A stretch of 18,285 nucleotides of DNA from Candidatus Eiseniibacteriota bacterium. GTDB taxonomy: Bacteria; Eisenbacteria; RBG-16-71-46; JAGVPR01. Every line of letters begins with the position of its first letter. Positions within the stretch are counted from its first letter, which is position 1. A program made the translations under genes and the position numbers. The stretch covers positions 1 through 18,285 of the forward strand of contig JAGVPR010000210.1 in assembly GCA_020052115.1 (NCBI GenBank), written 5' to 3'. Of this stretch, positions 1-8,574 are shown piece by piece. A model generated the notes under the pieces. It was not told the origin of the DNA and did not search any database. It was given only the letters and a program-made list of their open reading frames with translations.

Positions 1-1973
1 CCGCGCGGCCGGCCTCCGACAAGCCGTTCGGTCTCGACGTCGCACCGCCGGCGGCCGTCTTTGCCGGCGACCCGCGAAACGACTACGACATCGAACACTG
101 CTCTCTCGATCTCTCCGTCTATCCAGACAGCGCAAAGATCGAAGGCACCGTCTTGATCACCTTGAGGGCGCTGGTCGCCCTCGACGCGGTGGTGCTGGAT
201 GCGGCCACGACGATCGTGATCCACGGCGCGCTCTCGACCGCGGGGCCCGCAACGGTCGAACCGCTCGGGAGCGAGCAAGTCGCGATCCGTTTGGCGCACT
301 CGGTGGCGGCCGGCGGGCGAGACACCTTGCGTGTCACGTACACGGCTCGGCCGGAAGAGACATCCCTGGGCGAGAATTTCTTCTCGAGTTACAGATCGGG
401 CGAGACGAGATTCCACGTCGTGGCGAACCTCAGCGAGCCGGATTACGCCCATACGTGGTGGCCGTGCAAGGACGCGCTGGGGGACAAGGCCACCGGCGAG
501 ATGCGGATCACGGCGCCGTCGTCCCTCGTCGCTTGCTCCAACGGCCTTCGCCTCTCCCGCGCGGACAACGGGGACGGCACGGCGACGACGCATTGGCGGA
601 CCCGGTATCCGATGACGGCGTACAATTTCTCGATCGCGCTCTCGAACTACGTCGAGTGGAGCGATCCCTATCACTCGGCCGTGACGGGTTATGACTTCCC
701 GATCCAGAACTTCGCCTTTCCGGACGACTCGACCCTGGCGCGCGAGGATCTCTCCGTCGCGCCGGAAGCGATGGCGGATTTCGAGTTGCTCTTCGGCCCC
801 TATCCTTTCGCCGGCGACTCCCTGGGCATTGAGAAGTACGGCCATGCCGAAGTGACCTGGAGCGCCGCGCAAGAGAACCAGACCATGACGAGCTACGGGA
901 GGTACTTCATTGACGGGAAGCACACATTCGACCACCTCCTTGCGCACGAGATGGCCCATCAGTGGTTCGGAAACTCGATCTCGCCGGCCGACTGGAACGA
1001 CATCTGGCTCAACGAGGGCTTCGCTACATATAGCGAGGCGCTCTTCATCGAGCAGCGGAGAGGGCTCTCGGAGTACCGCCGGCACATGACCCAACGGCAT
1101 CCGGTGGATGCCGTATTCGAGAACGGCACGATCTACGATCCCACCTACCTCTTCGATCCCACCATGGTGTATTCGAAGGGCGCGTGGGTGCTTCACATGC
1201 TCCGGGGCGTGCTCAGGGCCGAGCAAGGCGCGATCGAGGGCGACCGCCGATTCTTCGAGTTCCTGCGCGCGTACGCGACGAACGCGAACTTCGTCTATGG
1301 TTCCGTTTCGACCGTCGAGTTCGTGGCGTTCGCCCAAGAGACGCTGGGAATGGACCTCGGCTGGTTCTTTTCGCCTTGGCTGCACGGCACGGAACACCCC
1401 AACGTGCGTTGGAGCTGGGGCGCCGAAGCCGGCGATGTCTTCCTCCATCTCGAGCAGACGCAGGCGGGCCCGGACTACCCTCACGGCTCGCCCTATCCGG
1501 AGCAGCCGGAGTTCTTCCCCGCGCTCTGGGAAGTGCGGCTCTATTCGTTGGAAGGCGACAGCATCGCGGCCTACATCAACCAGGATCGCCGGGTGCAGGA
1601 CTTCGAACTACACGCGGGCTTCACGGTGGATCGAATCGCGCTCGATCCCGATCAGTGGGTGCTCAGAGATTTGGAGTACGAGACGGCGCCTGCACGCTCC
1701 GAGCTGAGCGCGGTTTGGCCGAACGTTTCGCGCGGCGAAACCTCGATTCGGTACGCGGTCGGGCAGGGACGCAGTGTCACGGTCGCGATCTACGACGTGA
1801 CCGGCCGGCGCGTACGGAGACTCGTCGAGGGAGACGGCCGCCCCGGCCGGCATGTCGCCAACTGGGACGGACGTAACGCCAATGGAGAGATCGCCGCGAG
1901 CGGCGTCTACTTCATCCGGCTCGATGACGGGCAGGACGATCAATCGAAGAAACTGGTCGTCGTGAGGCAGTGA
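1..1973 (+). CDS. Secreted M1-family zinc aminopeptidase with C-terminal sorting-like tail, 5'-truncated
   Basis: The frame is open from base 3, so the true start and any signal peptide lie left of the window; a TTG at 153 is internal, because the codons before it encode the usual M1 opening ('NDYDIEHCSLDLSVYPDSAK'). Of the 656 visible residues, the zinc site HEMAH is at about 315-319 with the third ligand Glu 18 residues further on (WLNEGF), matching HExxHx18E. The exopeptidase loop, normally GAMEN, reads AAQEN at about 288-292 and keeps Glu and Asn. The catalytic Tyr is likely Tyr390 in 'VYSKGAW'. Known for the family: removal of N-terminal amino acids from peptides. The last ~95 residues form a FlgD-Ig-like tail (IYDVTGRRVRRL, WDGRNANG, SGVYFIRL) ending VVVRQ, which suggests export. 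No ERAP-like C-terminal helical domain is visible, so it resembles short secreted bacterial M1 enzymes. The next gene starts 84 bases downstream on the same strand. Confidence 0.93.
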   Translation, partial: ARPASDKPFGLDVAPPAAVFAGDPRNDYDIEHCSLDLSVYPDSAKIEGTVLITLRALVALDAVVLDAATTIVIHGALSTAGPATVEPLGSEQVAIRLAHSVAAGGRDTLRVTYTARPEETSLGENFFSSYRSGETRFHVVANLSEPDYAHTWWPCKDALGDKATGEMRITAPSSLVACSNGLRLSRADNGDGTATTHWRTRYPMTAYNFSIALSNYVEWSDPYHSAVTGYDFPIQNFAFPDDSTLAREDLSVAPEAMADFELLFGPYPFAGDSLGIEKYGHAEVTWSAAQENQTMTSYGRYFIDGKHTFDHLLAHEMAHQWFGNSISPADWNDIWLNEGFATYSEALFIEQRRGLSEYRRHMTQRHPVDAVFENGTIYDPTYLFDPTMVYSKGAWVLHMLRGVLRAEQGAIEGDRRFFEFLRAYATNANFVYGSVSTVEFVAFAQETLGMDLGWFFSPWLHGTEHPNVRWSWGAEAGDVFLHLEQTQAGPDYPHGSPYPEQPEFFPALWEVRLYSLEGDSIAAYINQDRRVQDFELHAGFTVDRIALDPDQWVLRDLEYETAPARSELSAVWPNVSRGETSIRYAVGQGRSVTVAIYDVTGRRVRRLVEGDGRPGRHVANWDGRNANGEIAASGVYFIRLDDGQDDQSKKLVVVRQ

Positions 1974-2057
1974 CCGCTGGCCCAGTGCGCTGCCTCTGCT
2001 GTATGATTGAGGGCAGTCCGAACCGAGGCGCTTTTACACCATCAGATCGAAGGTCAA

Positions 2058-3731
2058 ATGCCCCGGGTGCCCTTCAGTTCTCGGATTCCGCTCCCGGCGA
2101 TTCTGCTCGCCGCGACGATGGCCCACGCCGCAGCTGGAGCGGCCGGCCCCCTGCACGTGAGCCCGGTCAACCCTCGCTACTTCACCGACGATTCCGGTCG
2201 GGCCGTCTACCTGACGGGATCCCACACGTGGACGAACCTGCTCGATGGGGGGAACGGGTATCCGCCGCCGGTGTTCGACTACGAAGCCTATCTCGACTTT
2301 CTCGAGGTGCGTGGGCACAACTTCTTTCGCCTCTGGACGTGGGAGCAATCGCGCTGGCTCACGGCGCTGAGCGACGACGACCTCTGGTTCTCCCCGGGGC
2401 CGCCGTGGGAGCGCACCGGCCCGGGCCTCGCACTCGATGGGCTGCCCAGGTTCGACCTCACGCAGTGGTCGCAGCCCTACTTCGACCGGCTCCGGCAGCG
2501 TTGTGTGGAAGCCCAAGCTCGGGGAATGTACGTGTCGGTCATGCTCTTCGACGGCTTCAGCGTGGCCAAGAGCAAGAACGGCGTCGGGCTGCAGAATCCC
2601 TGGCACGGGCATCCGTTTCGCTCCACGAACAACGTCAACGGGATCGACGGCGACACGAACAGCGACGACAGCGGCGAAGAGACCCACGAGATGGGCAATC
2701 CGGCGGTCCTTGCGCTTCGGGAAGCCTACGTCAGGAAGGTGATTGATTCCGTCAACGATCTCGACAACGTCCTCTACGAGATCAGCAACGAGAGCCACAG
2801 CGAGGCGACAGCCTGGCAGTACCACATGATCGCCGTCATTCGAGCCTACGAGGCTGCGCTGCCGGAGCAGCATCCGATCGGGATGACCGTGGAGTACCCG
2901 GATGGTCACAACCAGGAGCTCTTCGACAGCGATGCCGACTGGATCTCGCCCAACGGCCCGATGGATGACCGCCCGCTGAACGACGGCGCCAAAGTGATCT
3001 TGGCCGACACGGACCACTTCTGCGGCGTTTGCGGCGATCGAGCGTTCGTGTGGAAGTCGTTCATGCGCGGCGAGAATCCGATCTTCATGGACGAGTATGA
3101 CGGCGGCCCGTACTGGGAGAACGTGCGCTGGAACCTCGGCGCGGCGCGCGGGTACGCGGAGCGGGCCGACCTGATCGCGATGACGCCGAGCACGATGCTG
3201 TCATCGTCGGGGTACTGCCTCGCCAAGTCCCAATCGCCTGATGCGGAGTATCTCGTGTACAGCGAGGGCGGGGGCTTCAGCCTCGATCTCACCGGCACGG
3301 CCGGATCGCTGGCGATCGAGTGGTTCTCTCCGGCGGACGGCCACACGGAGCCGGGTGGAAACGTGGCGGGAGGCGCTGTCCGCGTGCTATCGCCCCCCTT
3401 CGGTGGTGACGCGGTGCTCTATCTCTCGCAAGAGAATCCGGTGGCGGTGGAAGTCCTCGGGGCGCGCCCGCAGACGGCGACCCTCACGCTCGCGAACCCG
3501 CTGAGATCATCAACCGCCGGCACGCTCTTTCTCCCGCGTGCGGGACGGGTGTCGCTCAGCTTCTTCGATCTGCAGGGCCGCTGCGTCCGCACGCTGCCGG
3601 AGTTCTTCGCGCCCGCAGGGTCCAGCACCCTCTCGCTCTTGCCGGCCGCGCAGCGTTCGGGACTCTTCCTCTGGGATCTCGGGCTCGACGGCCGGAGCGT
3701 CGCACGCGGCAAGGTCACGGTGATCCGATAG
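2058..3731 (+). CDS. Secreted TIM-barrel glycoside hydrolase-like protein
   Basis: 557 residues. ATG at 2058 is chosen over an in-frame TTG at 2007 because a GAAGG-type ribosome site lies just upstream and the protein then begins with a good signal peptide (MPRVPFSSRIPLPAILLAAT, cleavage near AHAAAGA). The mature start (LHVSPVNPRYFTDDSGR, then YLTGSHTWTNL) resembles DUF4038/GH5-like barrel proteins found in polysaccharide-degrading bacteria. Candidate catalytic acids sit where clan-A glycosidases have them: Glu245 in 'YEISNES' after a hydrophobic strand, and Glu346 in 'IFMDEYDG'. A small beta domain follows (about 395-470). The last ~85 residues are a weak form of the sorting-like tail (FFDLQGRCVRTL, ending KVTVIR) in which the WDG and GVYF signatures are eroded to LLPAAQRSGLFLWDL. 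Substrate cannot be read from sequence. It converges with another barrel-type protein across an 18-bp gap. Confidence 0.85.
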   Translation: MPRVPFSSRIPLPAILLAATMAHAAAGAAGPLHVSPVNPRYFTDDSGRAVYLTGSHTWTNLLDGGNGYPPPVFDYEAYLDFLEVRGHNFFRLWTWEQSRWLTALSDDDLWFSPGPPWERTGPGLALDGLPRFDLTQWSQPYFDRLRQRCVEAQARGMYVSVMLFDGFSVAKSKNGVGLQNPWHGHPFRSTNNVNGIDGDTNSDDSGEETHEMGNPAVLALREAYVRKVIDSVNDLDNVLYEISNESHSEATAWQYHMIAVIRAYEAALPEQHPIGMTVEYPDGHNQELFDSDADWISPNGPMDDRPLNDGAKVILADTDHFCGVCGDRAFVWKSFMRGENPIFMDEYDGGPYWENVRWNLGAARGYAERADLIAMTPSTMLSSSGYCLAKSQSPDAEYLVYSEGGGFSLDLTGTAGSLAIEWFSPADGHTEPGGNVAGGAVRVLSPPFGGDAVLYLSQENPVAVEVLGARPQTATLTLANPLRSSTAGTLFLPRAGRVSLSFFDLQGRCVRTLPEFFAPAGSSTLSLLPAAQRSGLFLWDLGLDGRSVARGKVTVIR

Positions 3732-3748
3732 GCCGACGCAGGCTCGGC
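3732..3748. terminator. Short hairpin in the 18-bp gap between converging genes
   Basis: Bases 3732-3736 (gccga) can pair with 3744-3748 (tcggc) around a 7-base loop, filling almost the whole space between two stop codons. It has no T-run and only a 5-bp stem. A shared terminator role is a guess from position alone. Confidence 0.2.
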
Positions 3749-3749
3749 G

Positions 3750-6395
3750 TCACCTCAGCAAGACGAGTGAGATCGTCTCCTCGGAGCCGCCGGCCCTGAG
3801 GTGGATGAAGTAGCGGCCCGAGGGGACCGGCCGGCCGTCGGACCCGGCGCCGTCCCACTCCGCGGAGTGACTTCCCTGAAGAAGCGGTCCGCTCTCGAGA
3901 GTGCGCACGACGCGACCCGACACGTCGAAGATCCGCAGCTCGACATCGCCCGCGGCGGGAACCACGAACGAGATCCGGGTCGTCGAGCCGAACGGGTTTC
4001 GAGTGCCGGCTGACAGCGCGAGGCGCTCGTGAACCACGCCTCCCTCCGCGCCAATGCCTGTCGTCGCGCCGACCGGCGTCTGCATCACGCTCACGACCTC
4101 CGTCGAGGTCAACGCGCGGCTGTAGATGCGTAGGTCATCCACAGCGCCGTTGAAGAACTGTTGATACGCCCCGTCGACCCCGAGTCTCAGGCTGTGCCCG
4201 CGAGGCTGCAGGCTGCTGACGTCGGTCACGGAGAGCCTCTCGACGCCGTCCACGTATCCCTTGATTGTGTTCCCATCGTAGGTGTACGTCACGTGCATCC
4301 AGGCGCCCACTCTGGGATTCAATCGGAAGGGGCCATGGAAACTCCCCGATGGATCGCCGAAGTAGAAGTCCAGGGTCTTGTAGTAACTGTTGGAGTACTC
4401 GAGACCGTATTGGTAGAACGGGCTGACCATCGTCGAAGCGTTCCACGGCTTGCCCACGATCACGTAATCCGTCCCACCGGTCATGGAGTTGATCAACACC
4501 CAGCACGAAATCGTCAGCCCGGTGCCGCCGATGTCGAGCGACGCCGTGTTCGGCGCTTCCGCATGGTCGCCGGCGCCATCGAATGCCAATGCGTGCCCGT
4601 TTCTCCCGGCCGTGAAGGTCGGGCCGAAGAGGGCCGCGGTGTTGCCGTTGCCGGACGCGTCGGTGACCGTTACCCCGTCACCTTCGTCGAGGGCGTAGGC
4701 CGCGGCCAGATGATCGGCCGGGGGCGGCGGGATCGCGTTGTTCACCGTCACGGACACCGAGTCCGCACCATGGTTGCCGGCCGGGTCGCGCGCGATCGCC
4801 CGGAGGAGATGCGATCCGTTAGATTCGGTCAATGTGTTCCAGGAGACCGCATAGGGCGGAGACAGCGCTTCCCCGCCGATGTTTCTTCCGTCAACCTGGA
4901 ACTGCACGCCCGCGACAGCGACATTGTCGTCGGCGGTCGCCGATACCGGAAACGTCTCCGACACGACGGCGCCGGGGTCCGGAGCCGTCAACGTGACCGT
5001 CGGAGGCTGCGTTTCAGGAGCGGCCGTCTCGAGGACCAGCACCCATCCACCGTCGCCGTCGCTGTTGTTCCCGGGCGGAGTGAAGACGCGGGAACCGGTA
5101 TTCGGAAGCGGGGAACCGGAGACGACGGCGTACGAGCCGTTGCTCGGATCGTACCAGCGGGCGGTGACTGCCGCGCTCAACCTCGACATGTCAACGGTGA
5201 ACGAACGGATGACAGGCGTGAAAACGACGACCAGAGTCCCGTCGGTGGTCCCGGCCGCAGTCGTGTAGTCGTTCGCGGCGACGTATCCGCTGCCGGAGTA
5301 CATGCCGTAGCCGGCCGTGACGACGACGTGGCTCGTGTCGGGTATCAGCTCGTACCAGGCGCGCGGCTCGAACAGTGCCTTGAGATACCCGATCTGGATC
5401 GCGCCGGGCGTGTCGAGGTCGCCCTGCCACCCGCTGAGGAACGGCCAGGTGTAGCCGTTGCCGTAGAGCTGCCCGGTCGCGCCGCTCGTCATCGTCCAGT
5501 ATTCCTGCTTCCTCAGAATCGGCGCCGTGGTCGTGGGCCCGTAGAGCGCCTCGAACTCGTAGTTCGCCTCGACCATGAAGGTCGGCAGGAAGTTCGGGCG
5601 GCCGAATTCCTGCCGGAGCCGCGCGTAGGTCGGGTAGTAGGTGTAGGTCGCATTCAAGCCGACGATGGATGCCCACGCCGGATTGTCGAGCGAACTGCTC
5701 ACGAGGTAGTCGAGCTCGAGCGTGTGCAGGTGGCGCGTGTCGTTGTCCAGGATGCCGAGCGCCACCTCTCGAACCACGGCGTCATGGCTGGGCTCGCGCC
5801 AATCCTGGAAGTCGTTGCCGCTCATCCAGACGATGTTGTCGAAATCGCGGTAGCGATTGCCGAGGAAGCGTCCGTAGTTGCGGCACTTGGATGTCCCGTT
5901 GTCGAGCATCGTGGTGACCCATCCGCCCGTCTCGATGGGGTCGAGGAGCACCTGAATCGAGTGATCCGCCGCGAGGCCGAGGATGCGGTCCACATGCGCG
6001 AAGTAGGCCTCATTGGGCGTCTCGAGGTCGTACGATCCCGTGGATGGAATCGCGCTCGTGAACGGAAGAGTGCCGTCGAGGGCGCTCCCGTCCGGCCGTC
6101 CGCCCGTGTAGGTCGTGCAGAGGAGGTTGATCCAGACGGTATTGAACCCGCGGGCCTGCCGGTTCGCGAAGTACATCTCCGCGTCGGCCTCGGAGATGTT
6201 CACGATCAGCGCCTGCGGAGAGTCTCCGATCATCAAGTAGGGCCCCTCGTCCTGATCAACGAGGTATCGCCCGCTCGCGCTCTTCTTGACCGGGTAGCGC
6301 GGGGATCCGGCCGCGGTGCCCTCGAGGCCTATCGCGGCCAGAAAGAGAAGTGCGGGAACAAGACGGAAAACGCCGATGGCGCAGCTTCGCCGCAC
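3750..6395 (-). CDS. Multidomain secreted DUF4038/apiosidase-like protein with Ig, LamG and sorting-like domains
   Basis: 881 residues from GTG at 6395, preceded by a strong AGGAG at 8-base spacing; an in-frame ATG at 6428 lacks such a site and only adds charged residues before the signal peptide. Domains in order, approximate residues: signal peptide 1-30; DUF4038-type barrel 33-350 (start 'YPVKKSASGRYLVDQDEG', 'NIVWMSGNDFQDW', 'TFMVEANYE'); putative collagen-binding domain of collagenase type 365-455 ('WYDPSNGSY' and 'GGWVLVLE'); bacterial Ig domain 463-553 (PPTVTLTAPDPGAVVS, DPAGNHGADSV); LamG/concanavalin-like domain 561-770 (YALDEGDG, GAVDDLRIYSRAL); tail 793-881 (LRIFDVSGRVVRTL, GRYFIHL, ending LVLLR). 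DUF4038 proteins include apiosidase-like glycosidases, and LamG and Ig domains usually bind or space. Together they suggest an extracellular glycan-acting enzyme, with substrate unknown. It is divergent from the M30-like protease upstream. Confidence 0.88.
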   Translation of the reverse strand: MRRSCAIGVFRLVPALLFLAAIGLEGTAAGSPRYPVKKSASGRYLVDQDEGPYLMIGDSPQALIVNISEADAEMYFANRQARGFNTVWINLLCTTYTGGRPDGSALDGTLPFTSAIPSTGSYDLETPNEAYFAHVDRILGLAADHSIQVLLDPIETGGWVTTMLDNGTSKCRNYGRFLGNRYRDFDNIVWMSGNDFQDWREPSHDAVVREVALGILDNDTRHLHTLELDYLVSSSLDNPAWASIVGLNATYTYYPTYARLRQEFGRPNFLPTFMVEANYEFEALYGPTTTAPILRKQEYWTMTSGATGQLYGNGYTWPFLSGWQGDLDTPGAIQIGYLKALFEPRAWYELIPDTSHVVVTAGYGMYSGSGYVAANDYTTAAGTTDGTLVVVFTPVIRSFTVDMSRLSAAVTARWYDPSNGSYAVVSGSPLPNTGSRVFTPPGNNSDGDGGWVLVLETAAPETQPPTVTLTAPDPGAVVSETFPVSATADDNVAVAGVQFQVDGRNIGGEALSPPYAVSWNTLTESNGSHLLRAIARDPAGNHGADSVSVTVNNAIPPPPADHLAAAYALDEGDGVTVTDASGNGNTAALFGPTFTAGRNGHALAFDGAGDHAEAPNTASLDIGGTGLTISCWVLINSMTGGTDYVIVGKPWNASTMVSPFYQYGLEYSNSYYKTLDFYFGDPSGSFHGPFRLNPRVGAWMHVTYTYDGNTIKGYVDGVERLSVTDVSSLQPRGHSLRLGVDGAYQQFFNGAVDDLRIYSRALTSTEVVSVMQTPVGATTGIGAEGGVVHERLALSAGTRNPFGSTTRISFVVPAAGDVELRIFDVSGRVVRTLESGPLLQGSHSAEWDGAGSDGRPVPSGRYFIHLRAGGSEETISLVLLR

Positions 6396-6773
6396 GATGT
6401 CTTCTCCTTCTGGATCTTCGCGTCGCATGGCTTGCGGCTGGCAGGATAAGGCGACAACCGGACACGAGCTTATCAGGCCGGCGGGGCGTCGTCACTCCCA
6501 TTCTCTTGCTCCTTCCGTCCTCTCGGCCGCGGGGGGTGCCTCTGCGGCCGTTTTTCTCAGATCGCTCGGGAGCAGGACGATCGCGCCGAAGGACCTCGCC
6601 GAAGCGCTTGAGGGCGGCGTCCGGAGGGCATAGACTCATGGGCGCGGCTGCGCTGTCGCATGCAGCCACGACTCGCACACGAACCGATCCTGGAAGCCTC
6701 GAGCGAGGGTCGCAACCGTGCTGCAGCGACGGTTCGCGGTGAACTCCTCGGGCACAAGCGACGGAGCCCTCAC
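6396..6773. other. Divergent intergenic region (378 bp)
   Basis: This stretch separates the minus-strand DUF4038 gene from the plus-strand M30-like protease gene and must hold promoters for both if each is transcribed separately. Open frames cross it on both strands (for example an upstream extension of the protease frame from ATG 6660), but they lack ribosome sites and read as Arg-rich translated GC-rich DNA. I see no convincing -35/-10 pair, operator repeat or RNA structure. Confidence 0.5.
6404..6408 (-). promoter_or_regulatory. Ribosome binding site deciding the GTG start at 6395
   Basis: The minus strand reads AAGGAGAAG here, with the AGGAG core 8 bases before GTG 6395. The alternative ATG 6428 has no comparable motif, so the GTG start is preferred. 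Confidence 0.7.
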
Positions 6774-8483
6774 ATGAGACGACGGCCGCGATTTCTCGCC
6801 CTCTCGGCAATCCTCGCTCTTGCGGCGTGCATTGCGTCCATAACATCCGCCTCGGGCGCTGAGCGCCCCGGCTCCGCTCGATGTGAGACGTGGCGTCTCA
6901 AGGAGATCGTAGGCGAGAACGCCTGGTCCTCCGGGACCCGGTCGAAGCTCCTCGCGTGTGACCTCACGCCCGTCGGCCCTCCGGCCGACCCGCAGATCGG
7001 CAGTTCCTGGAACTGGTACATCTGGCGTCTGGCCGGCTTCCCGGCGGCCGACCTCCGGTCGTGCACCGTGCGGGGCATGGGCCCGAACTGCTACGTCGTC
7101 GTCGAGGATTCGCAGTGGAACGTCAAGATCAACCAGGCGCAGGTGGATACCATCGTCGCCCACTTCGAGAATACGAGCATCGGCCCGTTCCCGAGCCAGG
7201 GGATATGGGATCTCGACACATCCCACTTCGGGAACCCGCCGGACAACCTGGATCAGGATCCGCGCGTCTACATCCTCTACTACGACTTCGACGTGAGCTC
7301 CGACGGCTTCTTCTGGGGTTTCGACCAGGAATGCGACGACGTCGCGCAGTTTCATTCGAATGAGTGCGACGTCGTCTACATGAATTGCAGCGACGTGGAT
7401 CCGGCCGGGAGCTACCTCTTGGCCGTGCTCGCCCATGAATTCGAACATCTGATCCACTACAACTACGACGCGGATGAAGCATCCTGGGTGGACGAAGGGC
7501 TGGCCGAACTGGCCATGTGGCTCTACGGGAACCCCGACACGATCTCGCAGTTCAACACGAACCCGGACAGGTCGCTGACCAGCTTCAGCGGAAACTGGTA
7601 CGACTACATCAAGAGCTACCTCTTCACCCTCTACTTCTATGAGCGTTACGGCGGCCAGGGCGGCGTTCGGATGTTGACCCAGGAACCGGGCAACAGCACC
7701 GCGGGATACGATCTGGTTCTGGACGCCCAGCTCTACACGGAGAACTTCGAGGACGTCTTCGCCGATTGGGCCGTCGCGAACTACCTGGACGACACTTCGA
7801 TCGGCGATGGGAGGTTCGGTTACGTGGGCGAGGAGCTTCCGGCGTTCTTCCCGTTCGTCACGCACTCGATCTATCCCGTGGGTCCCAGCTCGGGAGCCGT
7901 CAACCACTGGGCGTCCGACTATGCCCGCTTCCTCAATGCGAGCGCCCTCCAGATGACGTTCGACGGCGCCGACAACACCAAGTTCGCGGTCCGCGCGATG
8001 CTGCTCGATCCGGTGTCGCCGACCGAGGTCGTCGGCATGACGTTGAATGCCGCTCAGGCGGGGACACTCGCGCTCCCGCAGCTGGGCTCGACCCACAACG
8101 AGGTCGTCATGTCCTACGCGGGCGTCCTGAGCACGGGGAGCACGACGTACCAGTACGGCGCTCAGACGGGCATCGTGGCGAGCCCGCTGCCGGAAGCCGG
8201 TCCGACGATCGCCCTTCGCGTTGTTCAGGCCGTCTCCTCCGCGCCTGCCTTTGTCTTCGACCTTCCTGTCGCCGCGTCGGGACTCGGGGTGAAGCTGGAC
8301 GTCTTCGACCCCTCCGGCCGGCACGCCAAGAGGCTCGTGGACTTCCCTGCGATCCCCGGGCGGCACGAGGTGACCTGGGACGGGCTCGGCGCCGGAGGAC
8401 GCGCGCTCGCTGCCGGCGTCTACTTCGCGAGGCTGATGGTCGGAGCGGAGGTTGCAACCGCGCGGGTCGTTCTCGTGCGGTAG
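6774..8483 (+). CDS. Secreted M30 (hyicolysin)-like zinc metalloprotease with sorting-like tail
   Basis: 569 residues. ATG 6774 is chosen because GGAG lies 7 bases upstream and the product starts with a signal peptide (MRRRPRFLALSAILALAAC); an in-frame ATG at 6660 would bury that signal. Cleavage could be after Ala29 (ASGA) by signal peptidase I, or before Cys19, since 'LAAC' also fits a lipobox. The active site is HEFEH at 221-225, followed by 'NYDADEASWVDEGLAE' where the Glu of DEG is the probable third zinc ligand, as in gluzincins. The block 'CDVVYMNC' before it also fits peptidase M30 proteins. The known M30 member hyicolysin is a secreted staphylococcal protease. The tail (LDVFDPSGRHAKRL, WDGLGAGGR, AAGVYFARL, ending VVLVR) matches those of its neighbours. 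It converges with the M2 peptidase gene. Confidence 0.85.
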   Translation: MRRRPRFLALSAILALAACIASITSASGAERPGSARCETWRLKEIVGENAWSSGTRSKLLACDLTPVGPPADPQIGSSWNWYIWRLAGFPAADLRSCTVRGMGPNCYVVVEDSQWNVKINQAQVDTIVAHFENTSIGPFPSQGIWDLDTSHFGNPPDNLDQDPRVYILYYDFDVSSDGFFWGFDQECDDVAQFHSNECDVVYMNCSDVDPAGSYLLAVLAHEFEHLIHYNYDADEASWVDEGLAELAMWLYGNPDTISQFNTNPDRSLTSFSGNWYDYIKSYLFTLYFYERYGGQGGVRMLTQEPGNSTAGYDLVLDAQLYTENFEDVFADWAVANYLDDTSIGDGRFGYVGEELPAFFPFVTHSIYPVGPSSGAVNHWASDYARFLNASALQMTFDGADNTKFAVRAMLLDPVSPTEVVGMTLNAAQAGTLALPQLGSTHNEVVMSYAGVLSTGSTTYQYGAQTGIVASPLPEAGPTIALRVVQAVSSAPAFVFDLPVAASGLGVKLDVFDPSGRHAKRLVDFPAIPGRHEVTWDGLGAGGRALAAGVYFARLMVGAEVATARVVLVR

Positions 8484-8553
8484 CGCACGCAGGGGATCCG
8501 ATCAGAGGCGGCGGCGGCCACGTCTTCGCCATGGAGCAGCTGCGCGGGCCCAA

Positions 8554-8573
8554 CGGCGCGGCCGCCCGCGCCG
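8554..8573. terminator. Perfect 8-bp hairpin between converging genes
   Basis: Bases 8554-8561 (cggcgcgg) pair perfectly with 8566-8573 (ccgcgccg) around a 4-base loop, two bases before the stop codon of the minus-strand gene and about 70 bases after the plus-strand stop. There is no T-run on either side. As the only strong hairpin between the two stops it may end transcription from the left, but a factor-dependent terminator elsewhere is equally possible. Confidence 0.4.
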
Positions 8574-8574
8574 C

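Noticed and set aside
2002..2007. TATGAT resembling a -10 box before the glycosidase gene
   Set aside because: There is no -35 match at 16-18 bases and no extended TG, so it is not better than chance.
4161..6449. 762-codon open frame on the plus strand
   Set aside because: It is antisense to the DUF4038 gene, whose domains and signal peptide are clear. The translation is Arg/Val/Gly-rich without motifs, as expected from the opposite strand of a GC-rich gene.
6636..8366. 576-codon open frame on the minus strand
   Set aside because: Antisense to the M30-like protease; composition is dominated by Arg, Val, Asp and Gly and there is no ribosome site or recognisable domain.
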